Below are positions 11,844-22,198 of a stretch of DNA of 64,000 bases, piece after piece (positions within the stretch are counted from its first letter, which is position 1; each line of letters begins with the position of its first letter). The translations under genes were made by a program, and so were the position numbers. Location: NCBI GenBank assembly GCA_051453625.1, contig JBOZIK010000001.1, forward strand, positions 121,835,200-121,899,199. The letters run 5' to 3'. The notes under the pieces were generated by a model. It was not told where the DNA came from, made no database searches, and saw only the letters and a program-made list of their open reading frames with translations. The stretch is from Welwitschia mirabilis. Lineage: Eukaryota; Gnetophyta; Gnetopsida; Welwitschiales.

Positions 11844-12223
11844 GATTTTCAATCAAGGAATTTGGAGGCAAAACCTTAAAGGTGGAAAATATAAATCCTA
11901 ATGACCCACATGGATTGTTTGTCCCCATTTATAATGAAATTTATTGCTATAGTGTAAAAATAGTTGTCATCCTATCTGTCATCCCTATGACAAAGGGTAC
12001 GAAGCCACCTTAATGACTTGGATAGTATGCCATGTATTGCCATTATCCCCATGGATTGCCTGTGCATAATCTTGATGCTGTCATCTTGTATGTCATCTAG
12101 ATGACTATGCAGATGATGCCCTATCAACATGTACACCATGTACTACTGTCGATGCCATAGGCTTCTATCCACGTTAGTAGTCTGGTTGTCCTGGGTGTCA
12201 TGAGGATGATGGTGGGAACAACA

Positions 12224-12929
12224 GCCTTCCTTTACTCTTTTATCTAAGGTAAATCATTCTTTGCATTATAAAGTCCTCCTTTCAATTCTATAGTATCAAA
12301 CAAGCCTGAGAAACTGTCAAAAATACTAGATATCGCATGTTATACTGATCATCCTATTAAATATTCATAGTTATCTGTATTGCATCAAACCCTATATAAA
12401 TTTCCTACAAAAGTACTCCAAATATACCATTAAATTCCTACAAATTGGCATTGCAACAATAGTATTCTTATTTCATAACTTGGATTTACTATTGTGTAGA
12501 ATGGTATCTTTTAAGAAAATTGGCTTATCATTAAGGATTAGGTAAAAACTTAAAATTATCACCATCATCATGAGTTATATGTAAGCCATGCTTGGTTTTA
12601 GTTTTATCCTTCTCATCATCACAAACATCTTAGAGAATAGATTATAACTAATTACATTATTGTCATCTCTGGATAGTATCAGTCTTTTTAGTTGGAGAAC
12701 TTGCTAGATTACTACTAGAACCATGATTAAGCATGCTAGGAAAAAAATATTTTTTAGTTCCTATAGTTTTTCAAGTATACATTTTAATAGAAGAAATTAA
12801 AACATTACTGATGGTTACATTTCATCGTTAACCATAGAATATTGAGCATGTAATATGATCATTGGGTTACAGGAAAGATAAATCTTCAAAGAATCAAGTT
12901 CAAAATCATTGTTTAAATTCTTTAAAATA
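12224..12929 (-). other. Decayed copia sequence, domain not identified
   Basis: Between integrase and the Athila-like LTR. By position it should be the integrase-RT linker and early RT, but I see no RT motif. Stops occur in every frame. Confidence 0.5.
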
Positions 12930-13900
12930 TTACATCATGAAAAACAATGATCTTATGATGCTTTAAAAGATACACTGAAAAACCATTCTAATTAGTTAGA
13001 TATCCTATAAAGATGTTGATGTAAGTATGTACTCCAAATTTATCATGATGTTTGCTTGGAATATGGACATCGTACTTACAATCAAAAATAAAAAATGAGT
13101 TATATTTAACTTACAACCATTTCACTTTTTAACTAGAGATACTCCTTTCTCAATATATTAACAAATACAATTATTAAGATATACTATTGTATTCAGTGCT
13201 TTAACCCAAACATAGGTCTTATAACCATTAAAATACATTAGAAAATGTGTCATATCCATAATAGTGTAATCAAATTACTCAATAATGCCATGTTATTGGG
13301 ATGTTTCTAAATAGATCTTCAAATATTGAATTTGTTTGAAAGTGAAAAATTCCTTGAACTTAGTAGATTTATACTTGTTATTATTATCGAAATGGAAATT
13401 TTTAATTTAACAACTAGCTTGCTTTTTCACTTTATTTTTGACATTCTTCAAAATATCCAAAGTTTATAACTTGAAGTTATTGATGTATACCCAATTCATT
13501 TGGAAATAATCATCAATAAATAAAATAAAGTAATAAAATCTAGAGAGTGGAACTAGCATAGGTTCATATAGATCACTATAAATAAATAAAATATTTTTAC
13601 TTTATTCATAATATATGATTCACATTGATAAAAACCTCATGGGATAAATAAAAAAAACTAGTAACTATTCTCATGTATTGCATTCATTATAGAAGGAGTA
13701 GGATATCTTACTGAGCATGCCATAGTAGCAAGGGTGAGATGTATTTTTGTGAAACTATGCAAGTGATCTCTTAATTTTTGATATAATCATGAAGAAAAAT
13801 GATCTTTTCATCTATGTAGCCTTTTATGGCTAGTTATTGATTACCATTATAAATATCCAGTAAGTGTTTTTTTCATGAAAATATAATAACCTTTTCATAC
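12930..13900 (-). pseudogene. Ty1/copia integrase remnant
   Basis: Minus-strand translation in the usual copia order: a SDLYEPM segment near 13570, LFIDDYFQMNWVY near 13520, FHFDNNNKYKSTKF near 13390, HGIIE near 13290, KALNTIVYLNN near 13190, then FIGYLTN and a VIF end near 12940-13010. These match the family text around the three catalytic residues: the Asp in DDY, the Asp in DN, and the Glu after the HG dipeptide. All three acidic residues are still legible. However, several in-frame stops lie between them, so no integrase could be made. The RT domain that should follow is not recognisable. Confidence 0.85.
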
Positions 13901-14471
13901 TGCAATGGAAAGTGATGGAAGATGTAAACTTAAAGAAGAAATTTACAAAACATGAGAAATAATCTATGAAGAGAGTAATGTCAAGCCAAGGGTAACTAAA
14001 TGATAAGAACTTAAGTTTTATCTACTAAATAAACATGACTTAGTACTTTAATAAAGTTATTAAAATAATTATATCAATAAATTATGTAATAAGTTGTACC
14101 TATATCAATAATTCACATCAGATCATGAGGTATATTCTCACTCATACTAAAAAAGTTAAAGTTATCAAAGATTACATTAAATTTAAAATTTGTAGCATCA
14201 TTTAAAAAACTAGATTCTTTTGTTACAGCATTTGCCTTAGATGTAGAACTTATCTTGTCCCATAAAATCCTATAAAGGTTTGTGAAATGATGTTATCTTC
14301 TACATCATGAGTATTAATATTTGTTTTTCTTAATAGTGGTAGTATTTTAAACTTGCTTCTTATTTTGCTGAGTCTAATAAGCTTTTTATTTTATTATTTC
14401 TATGGATGATTACCCTGATCATAATCTGATTCCTCTTATAGATGGAATTTACTAAAAGACTATTTATGTTA

Positions 14472-14508
14472 ACAGAATCCTAGAGAATGAGAAACTTTAC
14501 ATGTGGCA
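14472..14508 (-). pseudogene. Copia gag zinc-knuckle remnant
   Basis: The minus strand encodes two Cys codons, then CKVSHSLGFC. This resembles the CCHC knuckle (CX2CX4HX4C) of copia gag but with one residue missing and a frameshift before the second Cys. It lies upstream of integrase in element order, as expected for the gag-to-protease junction. The motif is short, so the call depends on context. Confidence 0.5.
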
Positions 14509-14608
14509 TTACAAGAAGAAGATCCCATGATGTTAAATTAAGCTTTAGTAAAAATGATATCCTTACTAAGAATATTAAAATTTATATTAGTTAATTACCT
14601 ACTATCAT

Positions 14609-17600
14609 GTAGTAACATAATATAGCTATTCAAAGAATATTCTTCCAAATAATAATGGGCCAAGTCAACATAATTAATGCAAGCTTATTTTTGTGAATCA
14701 ATCTCTGCCATATTTGTATTAATGCCTTACATATATGTAATCAATTATCTCATTTTTATCATTCTTATAGTGCAAACTATTTATGCAAGTTATGAGATTA
14801 AGAAGCTCAAGATCATTTTTAGAGTATAATGTATCCCCTAAGATATAAAAGTTAATTAGCCTATTTTTATCTAATTAATTAACTTCTTATGTTTACATGA
14901 TCTATATCATTTTTTTGTTAATATCTTGTTAACTTCTTTAGCTAGATGCTAAAGAGGCCTATGATCATGAATTAAGAATTTCTTTTCATAATCATAAATC
15001 CACATGATCAACATAAAATCCTTATGTCAAATCTTCCATGACTAATCATCTTGAAGAGTGATCTGATGTTGGCCATGATCCCAATGTCAAATATGAGTGT
15101 GAAAGATTCTAAAAACTAGTAAAACTTATTTTTAAAGATGATAATAAATATGCTAGAGTNNNNNNNNNNNNNNNNNNNNNNNNNNNNNNNNNNNNNNNNN
15201 NNNNNNNNNNNNNNNNNNNNNNNNNNNNNNNNNNNNNNNNNNNNNNNNNNNNNNNNNNNNNNNNNNNNNNNNNNNNNNNNNNNNNNNNNNNNNNNNNNNN
15301 NNNNNNNNNNNNNNNNNNNNNNNNNNNNNNNNNNNNNNNNNNNNNNNNNNNNNNNNNNNNNNNNNNNNNNNNNNNNNNNNNNNNNNNNNNNNNNNNNNNN
15401 NNNNNNNNNNNNNNNNNNNNNNNNNNNNNNNNNNNNNNNNNNNNNNNNNNNNNNNNNNNNNNNNNNNNNNNNNNNNNNNNNNNNNNNNNNNNNNNNNNNN
15501 NNNNNNNNNNNNNNNNNNNNNNNNNNNNNNNNNNNNNNNNNNNNNNNNNNNNNNNNNNNNNNNNNNNNNNNNNNNNNNNNNNNNNNNNNNNNNNNNNNNN
15601 NNNNNNNNNNNNNNNNNNNNNNNNNNNNNNNNNNNNNNNNNNNNNNNNNNNNNNNNNNNNNNNNNNNNNNNNNNNNNNNNNNNNNNNNNNNNNNNNNTGA
15701 AATTTTTCAAATCAAAAAAAATGATACAAGAAAATAGGAACCAAAATATGATATAGTAGCAAGAAAAGAGATCTTACTCTCATCCACAATTTCAAGTGAT
15801 CTATCCACATCACAATGAAACTATGCCAAAGAAATCAAATGTCATAATGGAGAGGCATAGTAATAATGAAAAGAAAATTAAATCCTTAAATAGAGTGATC
15901 TATCTGAAGTATAAAGTATAACAATCAAGAAACCTCTTCCCCAATAAGTGAGAATCTATATGAATGAGAAATGAAAAATAAAGCTACTTTGTTAAAAATT
16001 CTTAATGTGAGTAACATAGATTTTAATGTAAAATTCTTAAATTAATTATTAGATGATGAAAATGCTAAAATTAATGAATTTTAAAGTCTACTCTGAAATA
16101 TGGGTAGTGATCATCTCCTTTTCAAGGGTGATATCCTTATCTCCAAAGGTAGTGAAAAGACAAACTGTGAATTATATTAGTGGGGCTTCTAAATCATTAA
16201 CTAATTTCATTTACCTCATTTATATATCCTTATTAATAAAGAGTACCATGTCATGAAAGTAATTCATTTATCCCTTAGTAAACTTTAAAATTTATTAAAC
16301 TTGTGTCTATTAATAATGAAATTAAAGTAAATCCTACTACTATGCCTCTAGCCTGCATCTAACATACCCTTAATTATGAAGAAATACATGGAAATCTAGA
16401 TCTTGAGGTACTTGAAATGTTTTTACTTAGAAGATATACATCTCTCCATACAGCTTAAACTTTATAGTTATGGCAGTTAATACTACATAATAATATTTAA
16501 AAGTTGTGAAAATTCTATCTTAGAACTCTGTGTAATAAGGATCCTCATTCTCACTACTAATTAAAAACTTATCACTAGTTAAAAAAATAGTTAAGCATTT
16601 AAGGGATGAAAGGTAATTTCCTTTTTATTACTTAACTTAAGTAGAATTAATAAAATTAAGTAAAAAGAGGAAGGAAAAAAAACCAATACATAGTAAAAAA
16701 GAACTAATTATGATATAGTTAATTTAAGTAGATCTTATTCATAATCCAACTTATCTTAATCTATTCAAAACCCCCAAAGAAAAAAAATCCAAGAGAAAGA
16801 AAAAATTGTCAAGAAATCTTTCCCCACATGCCAACTTAAGTTTATGAGAGAGATTTTGATTTGTAAAACTAAAAATGCCAAAAATCTCATGAAAAAATCA
16901 AAAAAAAAGAGTAAAAAGAAGCTTAAAAACTTTTAAAAAGATCAAAAAATCAAATCATAGGATTTTTCTTAATATCCAGATTTGATTTGATGATAAGAAA
17001 TTATTCTTGAATTTAAAGTTTAAAAAATACCCAAAAAATCCAAAAAAAATCTTAAAACATTTAAAAATTAAAGAAATACATAAAACTGTGCATGTGCATG
17101 AAACAAAGCTAAAAGCTAGATAATTACTAGTTAAGCATCATGTGCACAAAATAGGAAAATGACTAAGCAACTAGTTAATAATACTACATATATATAAAAA
17201 TGGGAAAAAATTACTAGTATAAATTAAAGATTAATCTTTGTCATCCTCTAAACTTGACCTGTGACTGCAAGTTAAGTAGGTAAAACCTTTACTACTATAC
17301 CAAAACATTCCTAGTTAGTATTTATAGGCATTAAAAATTAGTGAAGAACAAGTCTGTCTTAATAGCAGGCAACATCCATAGTGTGTTATATTAAAGATCT
17401 CCTACAAACGATTAATAGAAATGCAGAAACACAAATGTTAGAAGAATTAGAGAAAGGAGGCATCCTGAACAAGGCTTAAAGTTAGAGTGCAATGTCTTTT
17501 TAGCTCAAAAGGTAAAATTTAAAAGAGAAGATGGTTTGGATTTGATGACATTTCTCATCAATGTGTAACATTAGAATAAAATGGTGCTCTATTAGTTTTA

Positions 17601-17740
17601 TCACCGCATGTTTCACTAGAGAGATGACAGAGTGATAAGCAGATGTAATGTGTCATAAAATGGTAGTGAAAATTGTATTATGTCAATGGCAAGTCTGGGT
17701 TTATTCACTTTATTTTTTAATGGTTATATGTAAGAAAACC
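14609..17740 (-). pseudogene. Internal region of copia X1 (gag side), duplicated in X2
   Basis: Sequence from 14609 to about 17100 is matched block by block by 18837-20885, at an offset of about 3.8-4.2 kb and perhaps 75-80 percent identity by eye. No frame stays open for long. By position between leader and zinc knuckle it should include gag, but I cannot name a gag domain with confidence. The stretch 17100-17740 has no clear counterpart that I could align. It is interrupted by the N gap 15160-15697. Confidence 0.6.
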
Positions 17741-18457
17741 ATAAAAATAACTATGCAAATAGGTTATGAGTTGGTGTTACAATAGAAAAAAATAGTAGTG
17801 ACATATGGTAGACTATAAAGCACCAAGAGCAAGAGAAAAATATGACAACATAGTAAATAGCATGTAATCATAAGTGGTAGATAATGGACATAGGAAAAGT
17901 TTAAGTAGTAGTAGAGTAGTGGAATCTATAAGAAATGAAACACTAATATTATAATACACAGATGAAGCAATAATGACTAGTAAACTAGGATTAAAACCCC
18001 ATTTTTTGCTATTAAAAAATAGGGAAAACCTTTAAAAATTTTTATGTTCTTTAAGAAAATACTTTAAATGAAAAAAATGCCTCTTAAAAAACTTTATTTC
18101 TTAAAATAAGATATTTCAAAGGAAAAAAAAGTCCTGTTTCCCTTTGGGGGAAAAAACTTCTTGTATTTTTTAGAAATTTTATAGAAAAATAAGTCCCCCT
18201 TTATTGACAAATAATTTCTATAATTTTTAAAAAATACTTTTATAAAAGCACAAAAAATGGTACAAATTAAATTATAAAATAGGGAAAAAACAAAAAACAA
18301 AGATAACAAAGAAATAAACAAGGGATAAAAAGAAAAACTCAAAAGCCCTTGAAGAAGGTCTAAAAAATTCCAAATCTATAAGATTAAAGAAAAGAGACCA
18401 TAATAAGTTCTAAAGCTTAAGGGTGACTAAAGAGAGCTCCATAAGATATCCTCTAAA
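17740..18457 (-). other. Copia X1 leader, U-rich on the sense strand
   Basis: Very A-rich on the plus strand, hence U-rich in the element's sense. It resembles 30960-31457 of X2 in the same position relative to the PBS. The minus-strand frame 18094-18342, full of Phe, Leu and Ser, is a low-complexity artefact. Confidence 0.55.
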
Positions 18458-18469
18458 GATCTCATACTA
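18458..18469 (-). promoter_or_regulatory. Copia PBS (initiator-Met tRNA type), X1
   Basis: The minus strand reads TAGTATGAGATC, against the copia PBS TGGTATCAGAGC (three mismatches). The clearer copy is at 31458-31469. Confidence 0.6.
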
Positions 18470-18470
18470 A

Positions 18471-18489
18471 TTTTTGGAAAATGAAAAAA

Positions 18490-18552
<63 letters not shown>

Positions 18553-18836
18553 TATATAGATATAAANNNNNNNNNNNNNNNNNNNNNNNNNNNNNNNNNN
18601 NNNNNNNNNNNNNNNNNNNNNNNNNNNNNNNNNNNNNNNNNNNNNNNNNNNNNNNNNNNNNNNNNNAGAATCAGCATAAGATTTCCTAAAAATAAATCTC
18701 TATTTCTCCATAATATCCTTTGTTATCTTATTACAATGAAGAGATTACTTTTGAAGGTAAGTATAACATTAGGATTTCCCAAGGGGTTTTACATTTCTAT
18801 AGGCATATGATCATAGTGTGCATATAAATCTTAACA
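18471..18836 (-). repeat. Short 5' LTR of copia X1, expanded by a GA tract
   Basis: Sequence from 18667 to 18836 matches the X2 LTR (31471-31665), including AATGAAGAG and ATGATCATAGTGTGCAT. On the element's 3' side the LTR has gained a GA microsatellite, and a 100-N gap follows it. The outer end is placed at 18836 (CTTAACA) because sequence from 18837 matches X1's own internal region at 14609, marking the insertion into X2. Confidence 0.7.
18493..18550. repeat. (GA)n microsatellite
   Basis: About 29 GA repeats inside the X1 LTR, followed by TATATAGATATAAA and an N gap. The gap is probably caused by this repeat. It yields spurious Arg-Glu repeat frames. Confidence 0.95.
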
Positions 18837-20885
18837 GTAATAACATAATATAAGTATGCAAAAAGGATTCTTTCAAAAAATAGTGAATCAAGTTAACATA
18901 ATAAATGAAAATTTGTTTTTTTAAATCAGTTTTCATTATTTTTTCTTGATGTCTTACATCTACATAATTAATTATCTTATCTTACCTTTCTCATAATGTA
19001 ACTATTCATGTGAGTTATAAGATTAAGAAGATTCAGTTCATTTTTTGAGTAGAATGTGTCTCTTAAGGTACAAAAGTTGGTATATATTGTTTTGATTTAA
19101 TTAATTAATTGTATTTATAGGTAATAAAATCTCACATATCTATGTTAATTTTTCATTAATATCTTGTTAAGAAACTTCTTTGGCCTAATACTAAAGAGGT
19201 GTATGATCATATGTTAATACCTCCTTTTGATAACTATAAATCCACATGGTTGATATAAAATTCTTATGCTAAACTCCCATGACTAATCATCTTCAAGAGT
19301 GACTTTGATGTTGCTCATGATTCCAATGGTAATTATGAATGTGAATGATTATAATACCCACTAAAAATTACCCTTTAAAGCTGATGATAAATATGCCATG
19401 ATGGAGAAATAATGGATACCATAATAGAATTAATAATATGTGAGGTAAAGTCAAGAATCAGAGAGATCTTGCTCACATCCACAACTAAAAGTGATCTATC
19501 TATCACATAAAGAAATGTCATTAAAACCTAAAAAATTATATAAAAAAGAAAAACTAAGAGATGGTATAGTAATAAGAAAAGCGATCTTGCTCTTATTCAT
19601 AATTTTAAGTGAATTATTCAAATCACAATGTAACTAAAGCAAAGAGACAAAATAACATGAGAGAGAGGTATAATTACAATGAAAGGGGATCAAACCTAAA
19701 AATCAAGTGATTTATCCAAATCATAAAGTATGACAACCAAGAAATACATTTAACTAGAAATAATCTACATGCATAAGAAATAAAAAGGAAGGTAATTTGT
19801 TTATAATTTCTTAATGTGAGTGAGGTAGATTTTAATGCATGATGCTTAAATTGATTATTAAGTAACAAAAATTTTGAAATTGGTTAATTTTAAAATCTTC
19901 TTTTAAATTCAAGTAGTGATCACGTCCTCTCTAAGGGTGTACCCTTATCTTCAAAGGAAGTAAAAAGATAAAATTTGAATCATGTCAGTAGGCTTCTAAA
20001 TCATTCATCAACATTAATTACCTCAACTATATATCCCCCTTAAGGGATAGTACCATGCAATGTTGGTGATCTACTTATACTTTATATTTATTAAATTTTA
20101 AAAATAATTAGATCTTTATCCGTTAATGATAAAATCTAAGTGAACTCTACCACTTTGCCTCTAGCCTTCATCCAATATACCCTTGATTACTAGGGTGTAT
20201 GTGGGAATCTAGATCTTGAAGTGACTAGGACATTTTTACTTAAGAGAGACAAGCTCTTTGTATGGCCTAAACTTAATAGTCATGATAGTTAAGACTATAG
20301 AATAAGCTTTAGAACATAGTCTAAATTCCAATATGGATCTCTATTTACATAAGGCTCCTCATGCCTACTATCAACCAAAAACTTATATGAGTAAAAACAT
20401 TAATGGATAGAAAGTAATTTTCCTTTTTATTACTTAATTTAAGTAGGATTATAAAAATTAAGTAAAAAGGAAAAAGAATACCAACACATGGAACAAAGGG
20501 ATTAATTATGGTATAGTTAAATAAAGTAGATCCTACTTACCATTCAACTTAGCTTAATCTATCCAAATCACTAAAATAAATCAAAAAAAAAGAAAAAAAT
20601 CAAAATAAGGGATCTTTCTTCACATCCCAAGTTTATTGAATGTAAGATATTTAGCTTAGAAAAACTAACAAATGCTAAAAATCTCAAGAAAAACTCTAGA
20701 AAGAAGAAAAGAAGCCCAAAACAAAAAGGAAAAAATGGAAAAAAGCTCAAAAATTAAATTAAGAAATCTTGTTCAACGTCCCAAGTTTATTTAATGACCA
20801 AAGAGTAAGTTTTGGATTTATAATTTGAAAAGTTCCTAAAAAACATGAAAAATAGTCTAAATTCCTTAAAATAAAATAAATGCAA
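18837..20885 (-). mobile_element. Copia element X2, distal internal part
   Basis: Homologous to 14609-17093 of X1. X2 was interrupted twice: by X1 at its low-coordinate end (18836/18837) and by the family A cluster at its high-coordinate end (20885/20886). The continuation of X2 resumes at 30311. No open frame of note; the minus-strand frame 19674-19868 is not recognisable as a domain. Confidence 0.75.
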
Positions 20886-22175
20886 TGGTTGCATGCAAAA
20901 TTTACATTCTATATAAGTTAATTGATCAATTTAGTATAGAGAAAAACATTAAAACACATTAAAATATTAATGTTCTCTATACTTTTACTATTTTGTGATA
21001 TTATGGACTTTCCTCTAACATTAGCAAGTTTGTTGCTAGTTTCTGAATAACACTTCTAAAACTTAAACAATTCTAGCATATAACACCAGTGCCACCATCT
21101 ACAACTATTGGCACCGCTAATCTTATAAATCAAAATTCTCCAAATCTTATGTTATTGCATTAATTAGGTAATTCCATCACGGTTGACTTATGAGCTAAGT
21201 TAGAAATAATTTAGAATCAACCTTTAACTCTAGTAACACATGGTGAAAGTATAAATCGACATGTCACAGTGACCTGTGGTGCGATGAGGATGATTAAGAT
21301 GAAGATACATAACATGGTATCCATTGGTAGCATCATTAGTAGTCAAAGAATACATCATCATCATGGTTTCATTAGAAGACAAAGTAATCCTCTTTATGGC
21401 TATATGTCAAAAATTAGAACTTCTTTCTTTAGTAATTCCTTTTATGTAACTATCATTGAATGCAATCATGAATTATATTCTAAGCCTTTCCTCATCTATA
21501 AAATGGATTAAGCACCCATTTAAACATCTTTAATTAACTTAACACAAGAAAGACTTTGAGGCTAGGATGTCATAACACTTTGATACTCTTTCTTGAGGTG
21601 GAATGATCTGAGGCTAGTTAAGGAAATATTCTTTTTCTCCTCCTCCATTAAAGTAATGTTTATTTATTTTAGTTTTAGTAAATAATTGATGTAAACTCTT
21701 TCATTATTATTACACAATTTACTTAACATTAGCAATATTTAAGTAGGACTAGTTCTAGAACTGGTTTAAACCCCTTCATTATTATTGCACATTAATTTTG
21801 TATTAGTAATATTTAGGTAGGACTAATTCAAAGTGTGTTTTATTCTTTCATTATTATTACATAATCATTTTGCATTATCAAATTTTAGATGGAGCTTACT
21901 TAATTATTAAGCTTAAGATATAGGAACAATTAGAGTGAACATAAAGAAAAGAATAAATTTATTATACCCTTGGAACATTTTTATTCCCTTACGTTATCTA
22001 CCAAAGATTACTTTTTATCTCAACTTCTGCTTTTCTCTTTTGTTTGAGTTTTTTAATTCCAAGTTAGAATTAGTCTTATATCTTTTGACTAAAATTACCA
22101 CATATATCCCTATAGAAGAACAACAACTAAGTGCAAACTTAGTTTTAAATCTAGATTAATACAAAGCTATGATTA
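20886..22175 (+). repeat. LTR-A1
   Basis: Begins TGGTTGCATG and aligns with LTR-A2 along its length (for example TAACATTAGCAAG near 21018 and 26921). The TATA box is at 21497-21504. It ends just before a degraded PBS at 22181-22198. The plus-strand frames 21269-21511 and 21935-22159 lie in the LTR and are not genes. Confidence 0.8.
21497..21504 (+). promoter_or_regulatory. TATA box of LTR-A1
   Basis: CTCATCTATAAAATGG. The same CATCTATAAAA context recurs in LTR-A2 and LTR-B2, with a CACCTATAAAA variant in LTR-B1. Confidence 0.6.
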
Positions 22176-22198
22176 TATTTTGGAATCATTTTTAGATA

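Larger units (their letters stand above)
1740..12223 (-). mobile_element. Composite Athila-like Ty3/gypsy LTR retrotransposon remnant
   Basis: Read on the minus strand, the order is LTR (12223-11055), PBS, leader, gag, protease, RT, RNase H, integrase, which is the Ty3/gypsy order. The region is not one continuous copy. The segment 8345-10900 repeats the content of 5626-8244, and 4839-5425 repeats 4138-4738 at roughly 10 percent divergence by eye, with 100-N gaps at the joins. It therefore represents three overlapping family members, either truly tandem or joined by the assembler. All frames contain many stops. The Athila assignment rests on the pre-RT and RT sequence style and the tRNA-Asp-like PBS; a related gypsy lineage is possible. 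Confidence 0.8.
11055..12223 (-). repeat. 5' LTR of the Athila-like element (1169 bp)
   Basis: On the plus strand it starts TGTTGTAATG and ends GGAACAACA, giving the expected TG...CA ends with a short inverted repeat (TGTTGT/ACAACA). The PBS lies just outside the low-coordinate end and copia sequence lies beyond the high-coordinate end. A minus-strand TATA box sits inside at 11833-11843. The plus-strand frame 11759-12013 is antisense to the LTR. No partner LTR is visible in the window, so the ends rest on the terminal motif and PBS spacing. Confidence 0.75.
12224..18836 (-). mobile_element. Ty1/copia element X1, 5' part
   Basis: On the minus strand: LTR (18836-18471), PBS (18469-18458), AT-rich leader, a long decayed gag-side region, a damaged zinc knuckle, then integrase to about 12930. 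The RT expected after integrase is missing; degenerate sequence runs to 12224, where the Athila-like LTR begins. Homology between 14609-17100 and 18837-20885 shows that X1 lies inside a second copy (X2) of the same family. The copia assignment rests on the integrase motifs and the initiator-Met type PBS. Confidence 0.8.

Noticed and set aside
11759-12013. Plus-strand 84-codon frame as a gene
   Set aside because: It lies within the LTR, antisense to its promoter, and has no recognisable domain.
18474-18810. Arg-Glu repeat proteins from the GA tract, and similar at 63568-63756
   Set aside because: Simple-repeat translation with no other coding support.
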